Assembly: GCA_021200415.1 (NCBI GenBank) | Contig: JAJQGO010000019.1 | Location: 1-64,000 of the forward strand | Direction: 5' to 3' | Origin: Ruminococcus sp. | Lineage (GTDB): Bacteria; Bacillota; Clostridia; Oscillospirales; Ruminococcaceae | Length of the DNA: 64,000 bases | Shown: positions 16,734 through 25,987 of the stretch, piece by piece | Layout of the letters: each line of letters starts with the position of its first letter | Numbering within the stretch: the stretch's first letter is position 1 | Notes under the pieces: generated by a model | Told to the model about the DNA's origin: nothing | What the model saw: the letters and a program-made list of their open reading frames with translations, nothing else | The model's database searches: none | Position numbers and translations under genes: made by a program

Positions 16734-18172
16734 TGAAAAATGGATCATATTACGGTATTGACTTTGGTACAACAAATACCTCTGTCTACTTGTATAATTA
16801 TGAGCAGGGCAAAGGTTCAAGAGAAGCAGGATATGGAACAGATGGCAAAGACCTCACTCCTTTCAGCTCCTGCATAGCAATATCAAAAAAAGATAAGAAA
16901 GACTTTAAATTTGGACGTGAGGTTAAGGAAAAGATCAACGAATACGCTGATGACTATCATATTATCACATCCTTCAAGTCATTGCTCGGAACAGATCAAG
17001 AAATCGTTGTAAACGGTGATAGGTATACGGGACAGATGCTTACTGCACTCTTTTTGAACCATGTAAAAGAAACTGTTAGGCATATCAGATCTGATTTTAA
17101 TGAAGCGGTATTTTCTATTCCCGTTGACTTTTCAGCAGGAGCAAGAACAGATCTACTTGAAGCTGCTGAAAGTGTTGGCATCGAGGTAAAGGGTTTTGTA
17201 AGCGAATCTTCTTCTGCATATATTTCTAAAGTTAAGGATATTAAGGCTTTTTCTAAAGTCATGGTCATTGATTTTGGTGGTGGTACGCTCGATTTGAGTA
17301 TCCTGAACCTGAAACATAATCAGGTATTTGAAGATGCTGTTTATGGTATAAAATTCGGCGGTGATGATATAGACAGGGAGCTTGCTTTAAGACTAATGCC
17401 GAAGATCTATCCAGGTGTTTCCTTTGAGGAACTTGAATCTCACAGAAAAGATAAGCTCATGAACGAAGTCGAACGTATGAAAATCGAATTCTCAGAGTAC
17501 GATGATTATACTATAACTTTGGGAGAAGGCTCAAGACCAGTTGATATTGATTATGATACCTTTTCTGACATTATCACGCCGCTTATTACAGAAAACGTAC
17601 TTAATTCAATATTGAAAATTATGGAGAAAGCAAATGTCAGTCCTGAGAACATTGATACAGTTATTCTTGCTGGTGGTTCAAGCGGTTTAAGACCATTTGC
17701 AGACATTATCCTTTCTTTATTTGGCGAAGATAAGATTATATTTGACGATGAGAATAGCAAGTATCAATGGATGGTTGCTAAGGGTGCCGCTATCACTTCT
17801 GCGATAGATTGTGATTTCAGACTTAGTGATGATATTTGCATTCTGTTAAGCGATGGCGAAACTTATCCCATTTTAAAGAAAGATATAAACAAAGTCGGTG
17901 ACAAGAGCGAACCTATCTCGTTTTCTTTGACTACCGATTCCTATGACGCTCACTTTATTTTTACTGATTCTACTGGCAAAAATCGGTATGCAACAATTTC
18001 GGTTAATGCCAAAGGCTATTTGGACGAGAAGTTTGATTTATCGGTAGAAATAGGAAAAGATCAGATAGCGAGAGTAATCATAAAAAATAATTACTTTGGC
18101 AACGATTATAAAGTTCAGCACGAGATTAATAAGCTTAGGTTTTACTATGACCTAAAAGATATTGAGGATTAA
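16733..18172 (+). CDS. Hsp70/DnaK-like ATPase lacking a full substrate-binding lid (479 aa)
   Basis: All actin/Hsp70 ATPase motifs are present: phosphate 1 GIDFGTTNTSVY (about 8-19), the helix SIPVDFSAGARTDLLEAA, phosphate 2 VIDFGGGTLDLSI (about 178-190), GGDDIDRELA, and the adenosine motif ILAGGSSGLRPF (about 308-320). After about residue 375 a ~100-residue beta-rich tail remains, far shorter than the ~240-residue beta-sandwich plus lid of DnaK. It is thus an ATP switch with a small specialised tail, not a housekeeping chaperone. It overlaps the coiled-coil gene by one base and is 4 bases from the SF1 helicase gene. Hsp70-like proteins occur in several defence islands, usually without known mechanism. 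Confidence 0.9.
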   Translation: MKNGSYYGIDFGTTNTSVYLYNYEQGKGSREAGYGTDGKDLTPFSSCIAISKKDKKDFKFGREVKEKINEYADDYHIITSFKSLLGTDQEIVVNGDRYTGQMLTALFLNHVKETVRHIRSDFNEAVFSIPVDFSAGARTDLLEAAESVGIEVKGFVSESSSAYISKVKDIKAFSKVMVIDFGGGTLDLSILNLKHNQVFEDAVYGIKFGGDDIDRELALRLMPKIYPGVSFEELESHRKDKLMNEVERMKIEFSEYDDYTITLGEGSRPVDIDYDTFSDIITPLITENVLNSILKIMEKANVSPENIDTVILAGGSSGLRPFADIILSLFGEDKIIFDDENSKYQWMVAKGAAITSAIDCDFRLSDDICILLSDGETYPILKKDINKVGDKSEPISFSLTTDSYDAHFIFTDSTGKNRYATISVNAKGYLDEKFDLSVEIGKDQIARVIIKNNYFGNDYKVQHEINKLRFYYDLKDIED

Positions 18173-18176
18173 TTTT

Positions 18177-20498
18177 ATGATAAAGTCTAATGTCAGTATT
18201 ACTTCAAATATATATATCAGGACTGATCCTGACATAAAAAAAGACCGAAAATACACGGAGAAAATAACAGGTGCAAAGCGACTTCATGATATTCGTCAGC
18301 ATTATACCGGATTTGAGTCAATTCAGCTGACATATGTTCAAGAGCGGATTTTATCAGGAAATCAGACCTGTTCATATGCTAAAAACGGCGAAATGTCGTT
18401 TGGTCCAGTAATGGTAGATAATGCTCTTTGTTGGCAAAGAAGATGTGAATACACAGCTTGCCTAGGTATTAAAGGTTGTGTTCCGCAAGTGATTCGCCGT
18501 GAATCTGTAACGGAGGATGATACGGAAGATAAAAAGAGCTTGCAGGAGTTCCTCAAATCACTTGGTATCATCATACAGGACGATGTTGTTGTGTTCGAAA
18601 GAAACAAAAACACAACAAAGATAGAGGAAGGTCCAAAGGAATATGCTACTCCTACAGAACAGCATGTTGAAAAAATAAATGAAATAAATAATCAGTACAT
18701 AGAAATAACCACTCCCGATTGTATCATTTCAGCTCCGCTGGAATCACACATTATATTGAATTCGGGTCCAGGCACAGGAAAAACCTATACGATTATTCAG
18801 CGTTTGATTTATATTCTTAAAAACAATCTGTGTCCTGCTGATGAAATCTATATCTTATGTTATACCCGTTCGGCCAAAAAAATTGTCGAAAGCAAGATAG
18901 ATCAAGCAGTCATTGATGGTATCATACAGCCTTCTGCAAAAAGAATCTGCGTACTGACATTCGACTCTTATGCTACATACTTCTTGATGGATATGAAGGA
19001 ACAAGGCGTTATTAAGGAGAATTTTGATAGCTATGATTATAATGACAGAATTAAGCTCTTTAATAAGTATATAGCACCGGAAGACCTTGAGGATATAAGC
19101 TACTTCATAATTGATGAGATACAAGATCTCGTAAACGAACGAGCAGAAATGGTACTCAAAATATTAAAGCACCTTAACTGTGGTTATCTGCTTGCAGGAG
19201 ACCGTTGTCAATCTATCTATGATTATGAAGCGGACGACGACGCAACATTGGACTCTGTAAAATTCTATGAGTATGCTGAGAAGCTATTTCCTGATGATAT
19301 GCTCAGATATGAGATAACAGTCAACAGAAGACAATCTCCCGATCTGGCAAAAGAAGCTACAAAAATGCGTAAGGTACTGCTCGCTGACAGCTTTTTGGAG
19401 CAGAATAAATACGCAAACAGAATAATGTCCAACTATTCGAGCAAAACAAAGATTGAACGCTATATCAAAACGCTTACTCAGCCACCAACGTTATCAACGG
19501 CAATTCTGTGTAGGAACAATGGTGAGGCTGAATACATAAGTGGATTGTTATGCGAAAGAGGCATAATTCATACACTAAACAGAGGTGTAAACAATGTTGT
19601 TCCGCTCCCTCGTTGGATAGCTGACGTATTTTGGGATTACTGCTGTGATACAATAAGTAAAAACACTTTCATTGAGAGATTAAACTTCAGAGCAAAGGTG
19701 AATATTGATTCTGAAAGACTCTGGGAGTTTTTATGTAAGCTCACAGATTCGAAGGATAAAGAAGTTATTAGCGTTTCTGCTTTAACTACTGCACTTACAG
19801 TAACCAACAATATTCCCAGCGAGCTTTACGATGATGCTCCTATGCTTACTGTATCCACGATACACAAGGCAAAAGGCAGCGAATTTGACAGAGTAATCCT
19901 TGTTGAGTCGGATACAAAGCCTTCTTCCGATAGTGCAGAGGAAGCGAGAGTTCAATATGTAGCACTTACTCGTCCTAAGTCGCAGTTCATTACTATGAAG
20001 AAGAACTCAAGGTATTTTAAGCGTACCATGTCCGGACGAGTGATCCAAACAGGATTGCACAATATATATAAAACAAATAATCGATATTGCAAGTGTATAG
20101 CAGTAGGACTGACTGGAGATATTGATAACAATTCATTTGTATCCGGTGATTTCGACTCTATACTTGATTTACAGGAATATATCATTAATAATATCAAGCT
20201 GTATGATAAACTATCTGCAAAGCGTTCACCTATCACAAAATTGTATGAAATATTCCATAATGGGCGCTGTATCGGCTCACTTTCAAAGCAGATGAAAAGT
20301 GAGCTTGAAAAAGGCGTAAACTTGACAGATTATAATTTAAAATTGCCTGACAGCTTAGAAAACATTTTTGTCAGCGGTATAACAACAGAAGTGCTGAAGA
20401 AGTCCAGTGCAGATGTTCCAATAGAATATCAAAAATCAAGGATATGCTTTGGTATTCAGATAACGGGACTTGCAAAGCTTGTATTTGAAAAGAAGTGA
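18177..20498 (+). CDS. UvrD/Rep-like superfamily 1 helicase (773 aa)
   Basis: SF1A motifs are in order: motif I GPGTGKTYTI (about 198), Ia ILCYTRSAKK, II IIDEIQDL (about 308), III AGDRCQSIYDY, the motif V region VSTIHKAKGSEFDRVI (about 558) and VI QYVALTRPKSQF (about 593). It should translocate on single-stranded DNA with ATP. The ~190-residue N-terminus is unusual and carries cysteines (CWQRRCEYTACLGIKGC) that could bind a metal. No RecB-type nuclease motif is seen. The frame opens at a TTG (18162), but the ATG at 18177 has GAGG 9 bases upstream and lies 4 bases after the previous stop, so it is preferred. Its role with the DrmA-like helicase is unknown. Confidence 0.9.
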   Translation: MIKSNVSITSNIYIRTDPDIKKDRKYTEKITGAKRLHDIRQHYTGFESIQLTYVQERILSGNQTCSYAKNGEMSFGPVMVDNALCWQRRCEYTACLGIKGCVPQVIRRESVTEDDTEDKKSLQEFLKSLGIIIQDDVVVFERNKNTTKIEEGPKEYATPTEQHVEKINEINNQYIEITTPDCIISAPLESHIILNSGPGTGKTYTIIQRLIYILKNNLCPADEIYILCYTRSAKKIVESKIDQAVIDGIIQPSAKRICVLTFDSYATYFLMDMKEQGVIKENFDSYDYNDRIKLFNKYIAPEDLEDISYFIIDEIQDLVNERAEMVLKILKHLNCGYLLAGDRCQSIYDYEADDDATLDSVKFYEYAEKLFPDDMLRYEITVNRRQSPDLAKEATKMRKVLLADSFLEQNKYANRIMSNYSSKTKIERYIKTLTQPPTLSTAILCRNNGEAEYISGLLCERGIIHTLNRGVNNVVPLPRWIADVFWDYCCDTISKNTFIERLNFRAKVNIDSERLWEFLCKLTDSKDKEVISVSALTTALTVTNNIPSELYDDAPMLTVSTIHKAKGSEFDRVILVESDTKPSSDSAEEARVQYVALTRPKSQFITMKKNSRYFKRTMSGRVIQTGLHNIYKTNNRYCKCIAVGLTGDIDNNSFVSGDFDSILDLQEYIINNIKLYDKLSAKRSPITKLYEIFHNGRCIGSLSKQMKSELEKGVNLTDYNLKLPDSLENIFVSGITTEVLKKSSADVPIEYQKSRICFGIQITGLAKLVFEKK

Positions 20499-20502
20499 TG
20501 AA

Positions 20503-23500
20503 ATGTCGCATTATTCAGAGTTTTATAATGCAATAGATGATATTGCCGATCATCTCAGAACTGATTTTATCGGTCCAATTGAAGATGATGAAGTATTAGA
20601 AATGGAAGAACCATTAAGCCGTTATTCACTCGGAATCCTTTGGCCACAACCGAAAAATAAAGGCTCTGAAACAGACAATATAGATTTCTCTATGGAGGAA
20701 ATGTTTGATGACGAATCGGAAGACAGTGAGAGACCTAAGAATGCCAGCACTTTCAAGCCCTCTACAATGGGAGTTTCCTTTGCGGTGTTTCCGAATGATA
20801 GCCTGAATATCACTTTTAACTATGCAGTATATCTTCATTCTGAAATTATAATAACGGAAAATGGAAAAGAAGTCAGAAGGCATTATTATGCAAGAGAAGC
20901 ACGATCATTTCAAACAGATGTCATAATCCCTAATAAAGTGTGTCACCTGATTATTTCCGAAAAGGAAAACAGTGATATTACGGTATATCTTCATGTCAGA
21001 AAAGTCAATGATGATGGCAGCGAACTTGTAACAGTGTCTGTTCTTAATAAGAAAAAAGCAGGAAACGAATTTTTGGAAAGCAATAAAAACACATTATTTC
21101 AATGTACGCTTTCTATTAAGAGTAATAACGGCTTTATGCCTGTTTACAAAAGAAATATTCATAAGTCTTTTGAAGAAGAAAAAAACGATATGCTCTATGA
21201 TTCTGTAAGCAATTATTCCTATGGCCATGGATGTTCGTCTGTTCATGTTGAAGGTAAAGGGATTGTAACAGAAGTCAAGAGTGAATTTATCCCGCAGTAT
21301 AGAATGTTACAGATGATGCCGAGGTTATTAGATAATTCAGAGTATCTTTACATGAATTATTGGAGCAAAGCGGATAGAAGCGTGGCCTGTTATCAGCTTG
21401 ACTCCTTTATCATGCAGTATCAGGGGTGGTATACTGGGTTAAAGAATAATACTGAACTAATAACTAAATACCCCGATACTGCTTCCGATTCATTCAAAAA
21501 GATCGAATGCTGTATCTCCCGACTGCGTACAGGCATAGAAGTCCTCAGAAAGAACGATATAGCTTGGAAATCATTCATTTACATGAATGAGGCAATGCTC
21601 CTGCAGCGTGTTAAAACGAAGCATTGCCCACCTAATATTGTAAGCTGGTATCCATTCCAAATGGCTTATATTCTGCAAATTATTCCTGACATTGTTGATA
21701 ATGATTCTGAGTTTCATAAGGATGTTGACCTTCTGTGGTTTCCTACCGGCGGTGGTAAAACAGAAGCATACCTCGGCCTTTCTGCTTTCTCCATTTTCTT
21801 TAGAAGGCTTAGCAATGATAAGGACAATATCAATGGCGTAACCATTATCATGAGGTATACTCTTCGACTTCTTACGCTTCAGCAGTTTGAAAGAGCTACG
21901 GCTCTTGTTTGTGCGTGTGAGCATATAAGAAAGAAGTATAGTATACCGGGCAGTGAAATCTCTATCGGTTTGTGGATTGGTTCAGGAATGACACCTAACC
22001 ACATTGAAGATGCTTCCAAAACATTGAAGAAAATCCGTGAAGATTTTACAGCGAATATTTATGAAGCTAATCCCATGCAGATCACTAAATGCCCATGGTG
22101 TGGAGCTGAGATCGGTGTTAGTGGCTATGAAATAATCGACGGTGTTATGAATATATCCTGCTGTAATAACCCTGATTGTGAATTTCATAACCATTTACCG
22201 ATTTATGTAGTAGATGACGATATTTATCATATTGCACCAACATTCATTCTTAGCACGGTCGATAAATTTGCAAGAATAACATGGGAAGAGAAGGCTGGCA
22301 ATTTGCTTGGTGCAAACGGATGCAAACCACCTGAGCTTATTATACAAGACGAGCTGCATCTTATTTCAGGCCCACTCGGCTCAATTGTCGGAATATATGA
22401 AATAGCAATTGAAAATATATGCAAGCACTACGGAAAAGTTCCTAAAATTATAGCATCTACGGCAACGGTAAAGAATGCGGATAATCAGATAAAAATCCTA
22501 TATAACAGGAATATGATACAATTTCCTCCGAATGGGTTGTTACATACCGATTCATTCTTTGCCATAGAAGCTGATTTATTAAAGTGTCCTGCAAGAACTT
22601 ACCTCGGTATATGCTCTATTGGATCAGGAACATCGGAAATGCTTATAAAAATCTTTGCTTTGCTTACCTTTATGAAGCATTTATACAGACTACAGGGCAA
22701 GCCTACTGATGTTATTGATCAGTTCTACACTTATGTAGGCTACTTCAACTCTTTGAAAGAACTTGGCTCAAATTCAATTATCATATCAGACCGTATAGCA
22801 GCGGAAATAAAGTACCTTGCAACTTATAAGTTCAAAAAGGAAGCAGAAAATGTCAATATGAAAATTGACTGTGCAAACGCTGATATACCTTCATATTTTC
22901 GAAACGATGAGCTTACAAGCCGTAATTCAGCAAAGGAGATCAAAGCTGTTCTTGAAAGACTTGCCCACAAATACACTAGCGAGGATTGCTTTGATTATAT
23001 TATGGCTTCTAATATGCTGTCTGTCGGTATAGATATTGACAGACTCGGTGTAATGTGCGTTTACGGTCAGCCAAAATCCAATTCAGAGTACATTCAGGCT
23101 ACCAGCCGTGTAGGAAGAACAAACCCAGGTCTTGTTATATCCGTTTATAACAGTATGAGATCACGAGACAAATCTTACTATGAGCAGTTTTGTTACTACC
23201 ACAGCACATTTTATAAGTATGTTGAATCTACAAGCGTAACATCGTATTCTCCACGTGCTATCGAAAAAGCTCTTCATTGTGCTATGATGGCTATTATCAG
23301 ACATACAATACCAAAGTACAATCCTAACGCAAACGCCTGTAAATTTCTTAGAAATGATAAAGAGGTTGAGCTTGTAAAGCAAAATATGTTAAAAAGAGTC
23401 AATGATATTGAACCTCGCATGACTGAATATGCAGAAGAGTGGCTGAATTATTACCTGAATTGCTGGCATGAGCTTGCAGACAGCCTGCCTAATAAGTTGG

Positions 23501-23637
23501 TCTTTTCGGATTATCATAACGAAGATACAGCTCTTTTCCGCAGCGCTGATAATCAAAACAGCTCAGATATCCCTACTATCCTCAATTCGGTTAGAAACGT
23601 TGAGCCTACTGCGAATATATATTTTATAAAAAGATAG
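20503..23637 (+). CDS. drmA-like: DrmA-like superfamily 2 helicase of a DISARM-related system (1044 aa)
   Basis: The Walker A is WFPTGGGKTEAYLGL (about 411-425), followed by VTIIMRYTLRLLTLQQFERA, a pattern I associate with DISARM DrmA helicases. A zinc-ribbon-like insert (CPWCGAE with CCNNPDCEFH, about 530-562) lies before motif II, which reads DELH in IIQDELHLISGPLGS (about 611-625). Motif III is ASTATV. Motifs V-VI are MLSVGIDIDRLGVM and EYIQATSRVGRTNP (about 838-872). In known DISARM systems DrmA and DrmB form a DNA-engaging complex that blocks phage DNA. The start is the ATG at 20503 (MSHYSEF), 4 bases after the previous stop; an upstream in-frame TTG has no support. It is followed 11 bases later by the DrmB-like gene. 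Confidence 0.9.
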   Translation: MSHYSEFYNAIDDIADHLRTDFIGPIEDDEVLEMEEPLSRYSLGILWPQPKNKGSETDNIDFSMEEMFDDESEDSERPKNASTFKPSTMGVSFAVFPNDSLNITFNYAVYLHSEIIITENGKEVRRHYYAREARSFQTDVIIPNKVCHLIISEKENSDITVYLHVRKVNDDGSELVTVSVLNKKKAGNEFLESNKNTLFQCTLSIKSNNGFMPVYKRNIHKSFEEEKNDMLYDSVSNYSYGHGCSSVHVEGKGIVTEVKSEFIPQYRMLQMMPRLLDNSEYLYMNYWSKADRSVACYQLDSFIMQYQGWYTGLKNNTELITKYPDTASDSFKKIECCISRLRTGIEVLRKNDIAWKSFIYMNEAMLLQRVKTKHCPPNIVSWYPFQMAYILQIIPDIVDNDSEFHKDVDLLWFPTGGGKTEAYLGLSAFSIFFRRLSNDKDNINGVTIIMRYTLRLLTLQQFERATALVCACEHIRKKYSIPGSEISIGLWIGSGMTPNHIEDASKTLKKIREDFTANIYEANPMQITKCPWCGAEIGVSGYEIIDGVMNISCCNNPDCEFHNHLPIYVVDDDIYHIAPTFILSTVDKFARITWEEKAGNLLGANGCKPPELIIQDELHLISGPLGSIVGIYEIAIENICKHYGKVPKIIASTATVKNADNQIKILYNRNMIQFPPNGLLHTDSFFAIEADLLKCPARTYLGICSIGSGTSEMLIKIFALLTFMKHLYRLQGKPTDVIDQFYTYVGYFNSLKELGSNSIIISDRIAAEIKYLATYKFKKEAENVNMKIDCANADIPSYFRNDELTSRNSAKEIKAVLERLAHKYTSEDCFDYIMASNMLSVGIDIDRLGVMCVYGQPKSNSEYIQATSRVGRTNPGLVISVYNSMRSRDKSYYEQFCYYHSTFYKYVESTSVTSYSPRAIEKALHCAMMAIIRHTIPKYNPNANACKFLRNDKEVELVKQNMLKRVNDIEPRMTEYAEEWLNYYLNCWHELADSLPNKLVFSDYHNEDTALFRSADNQNSSDIPTILNSVRNVEPTANIYFIKR

Positions 23638-23648
23638 GAGGCCTTGTA

Positions 23649-25448
23649 ATGCCAAAACCAACATTCAGGAAGAAATCTAAAAATGATGACAACAGTATTG
23701 CCATGTTCTCTAATGAAAAAATTTCAGTTGGAGATATACGAAAAACACAGATGATAACGACTTTCGGCGTTGGTTCTATTGTCGATTTCAAAGATGATAC
23801 GGTAATAATAGCCTCAACTGACGATTGGGATTACAATCCAAATGATATTGAAGAGATTGAAAATCGTAAAATATTTAATGAAAATCTTTCTGTTATAACA
23901 GATACCGAATACTTCTTAATGCCAAGGACAACACAAAGCACCAACAGCTTCTCTAAAGGAAAAAATATCGCATCATATGTTTTTCCTGAAAAGCTCCATT
24001 GCTCCAGATGCGGAAATATTTATGATTTCAGAGAACTAGATATAAAGGATCGTCACAGATGCCCCCAGTGCAGAAATAATCTGAATGCTTCCCGATTTAT
24101 CGTTGTTTGTGCCAAAGGTCATATGGATGATTTCCCTTATGATTGGTGGGTACATAACGGTAAGCAATGCCCGTCAGGTGCTAAATTCCCCAGAATAAAA
24201 ATGATAAATATCTATAACAGAACAGATATTGACAGTTTGCGTCTTGAATGCACGGAATGCAAAGCTACAAGAAGTATGGTTCAGGTTTTTTCTGAAAATG
24301 CGCTCTCTGAGTTTCAGTGTACTTGCAAGCACCCGCACTTCAAAGATCCCTATGCAAGAGTTCAGTATGGCTGCCATGATAAAATGAAAGTGCGACTGCG
24401 TTCTGCATCAGGCGTATACTTTCCCATAACCAAATCTGCTTTGCTTATTCCGCCTTGGAGTAAAAAGGTCGTTAATTATATTCAAAAGAATTACGGCATA
24501 CTTAAAGCTGTTGAGGATAATAAAATCGTATATGCCATTAGACAGATTATTCGTGATAAGAGTATTTCTAATGAGGAAATCATGCGTTCATGGAATGCAG
24601 TAAAATTATCAATGGAACATAAAAAGAAGCGTTCAGAATTATCGGTATATGAAGATGAGTATTCTATTCTTTCAAAAAACGAAAATGAAAACGAAGATAA
24701 TTTCTCGTCATACACGGCATCTATTCCTAAGAGGTATAGACCTTTCTTTGATCAACTCGCAGTAGTCGATAGACTTACAGTTACTCAGGCTTTTACAGGA
24801 TTCACAAGAATCACTCGCAACGAAGCTAATAGCGTTGCTATTTCACAATATCCCAAACCTTGGTTACCCGCCGTTGAGTTAACTGGAGAAGGTATTTTTA
24901 TTAGATTCAACAAGGAAAAGATAACGCAATGGAGAATGGCTAATTCATCACGATATAGAAGAATGAAGAAAGCAATGGAGGATAGCAAATTTACGTTTGA
25001 AGCGTTTTCAGAAACCTATGTTTTGCTGCATACATTTGCACACTTGTTTATTCGTGAGATTTCCAACATTTGCGGATATAGCACTGCATCAATAAGAGAA
25101 AAAATATACAGCGAGATCAGCGATAAAGACGAAGTGAAGATGTGTGGTGTATTAATATTCGTATCATCATCTGATAGCGACAGCAGTCTTGGCGGTCTTA
25201 TAAGTGTAGCGAATAATGAAGATATTTTTGAGAAGATAATGGACAGTATGCTTGACCGAGCAAGCTGGTGCAGCGGTGATCCGTTATGTATCTCTTCAAT
25301 GGAACAAGGCTATAAAAACCTTAATTACTCAGCCTGTCATGATTGTACACTGTTAGCTGAAACTTCTTGTGAAAGGTTCAATTGTTTCCTCGACAGAGCT
25401 TCTATTGTCGGATTACCAAATAATCAAAATTTAGGTTTTTTCAAATAA
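23649..25448 (+). CDS. drmB-like: DrmB-like DUF1998 protein of a DISARM-related system (599 aa)
   Basis: The N-terminus has the typical RKTQMITTFGVGSIVDF. A zinc ribbon follows (CSRCGNIYDFREL and HRCPQCRN, about 117-141), then FIVVCAKGHMDDFPYDWWVH and further Cys pairs. The C-terminal ~150 residues are the DUF1998 region (LLHTFAHLFIREI, GYSTASIREKIY, SSDSDSSLGGL). It ends with the Cys-rich SGDPLC, SACHDCTLLAETSCERFN and LDRASIVG signature. In DISARM, DrmB partners the DrmA helicase and stimulates it. The ATG follows GGAGG. A terminator directly after the stop closes the operon, so drmC and methyltransferase genes do not follow. Confidence 0.9.
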   Translation: MPKPTFRKKSKNDDNSIAMFSNEKISVGDIRKTQMITTFGVGSIVDFKDDTVIIASTDDWDYNPNDIEEIENRKIFNENLSVITDTEYFLMPRTTQSTNSFSKGKNIASYVFPEKLHCSRCGNIYDFRELDIKDRHRCPQCRNNLNASRFIVVCAKGHMDDFPYDWWVHNGKQCPSGAKFPRIKMINIYNRTDIDSLRLECTECKATRSMVQVFSENALSEFQCTCKHPHFKDPYARVQYGCHDKMKVRLRSASGVYFPITKSALLIPPWSKKVVNYIQKNYGILKAVEDNKIVYAIRQIIRDKSISNEEIMRSWNAVKLSMEHKKKRSELSVYEDEYSILSKNENENEDNFSSYTASIPKRYRPFFDQLAVVDRLTVTQAFTGFTRITRNEANSVAISQYPKPWLPAVELTGEGIFIRFNKEKITQWRMANSSRYRRMKKAMEDSKFTFEAFSETYVLLHTFAHLFIREISNICGYSTASIREKIYSEISDKDEVKMCGVLIFVSSSDSDSSLGGLISVANNEDIFEKIMDSMLDRASWCSGDPLCISSMEQGYKNLNYSACHDCTLLAETSCERFNCFLDRASIVGLPNNQNLGFFK

Positions 25449-25465
25449 TCTTATACAAATTAAGA

Positions 25466-25494
25466 GCATTGCTGTCTGATAGCAATGCCCTTTT
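25466..25494 (+). terminator. Terminator of the DISARM-like operon
   Basis: GCATTGCT (25466-25473) pairs with AGCAATGC (25481-25488) around a 7-base loop and is followed by CCTTTTA. It begins 17 bases after the DrmB-like stop codon. Confidence 0.75.
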
Positions 25495-25500
25495 ACAATT

Positions 25501-25737
25501 ATTCATCTTCGTACGAATACTCGTCCAGCCCATACAAAACGCACTCTGCACAAGCCAATTATCTCGCAGGAGCTATCCCATGAAATGTACCTTGAACTGA
25601 TTATGTACATCATGCTCAATGTCTACACAGTGGATAGAGCAAGAGAAAACTACATCAGCTACAAGCTGTTCGATGAACCGCTTGCTGACTACAGAAGTTT
25701 ATTTTTAGGCATTTTTACTTTATTTTTCACTTATTAG
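25501..25737 (+). pseudogene. Possible gene fragment without a start
   Basis: A frame open from 25501 to the TAG at 25737 encodes a sensible-looking stretch, including ELSHEMYLELIMYIMLNVYT and RARENYISYKLFDEPLADYR, with no ATG plus ribosome-binding site at its beginning. The last ~15 residues (LFLGIFTLFFTY) look like read-out into non-coding DNA. I do not recognise the family. Being between the operon and an integrase remnant, it is likely the stub of a lost island gene. Confidence 0.35.
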
Positions 25738-25744
25738 AAATAGT

Positions 25745-25822
25745 GTATTACTATTTTGCATGGGAACGACTTTGAATGTCTATTCTCATATGTTTCAAAC
25801 TGCACAGGCGATGAGGCGGAGT
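25745..25822 (+). pseudogene. C-terminal remnant of a tyrosine recombinase (integrase)
   Basis: The frame reads MGTTLNVYSHMFQTAQAM from the ATG at 25760. Tyrosine integrases of Firmicutes elements end in a T-x-x-VYSH-x-FQ-x-A pattern, where the tyrosine is the DNA-cleaving nucleophile. Only this tail survives; the frame then runs into the repeat as RRSNSACVSRF. The rest of the recombinase is absent, so this is a relic showing that an integrative element once occupied the locus. Confidence 0.6.
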
Positions 25823-25938
25823 AACTCCGCCTGCGTGTCACGTTTTTTATCGCATTGGAGGGGATATGCGCTATCGCTCAGCAGAGATTTCAAGAACGGT
25901 AATAACCTTTTGCGGAGAGCCTCCGCAGGCGTGTCACG
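25786..25938 (+). repeat. Island repeat, copy B
   Basis: The copy starts with the integrase-tail bases TCATATGTTTCAAACTGCAC, then a GGCGGAGTAACTCCGCC palindrome, GCGTGTCACGTTTTTTATCG, GCTATCGCTCAGCAGAGATT and a GCGGAGAGCCTCCGC palindrome. It is a direct repeat of copy A over 25833-25917 and of copy C (28937-29062) over most of its length, including the integrase-derived bases that copy A lacks. Confidence 0.8.
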
Positions 25939-25987
25939 CTCAGATTCGTCCAGACCGTAAGTCTGCTATCCCCACAACTGACAAAAC

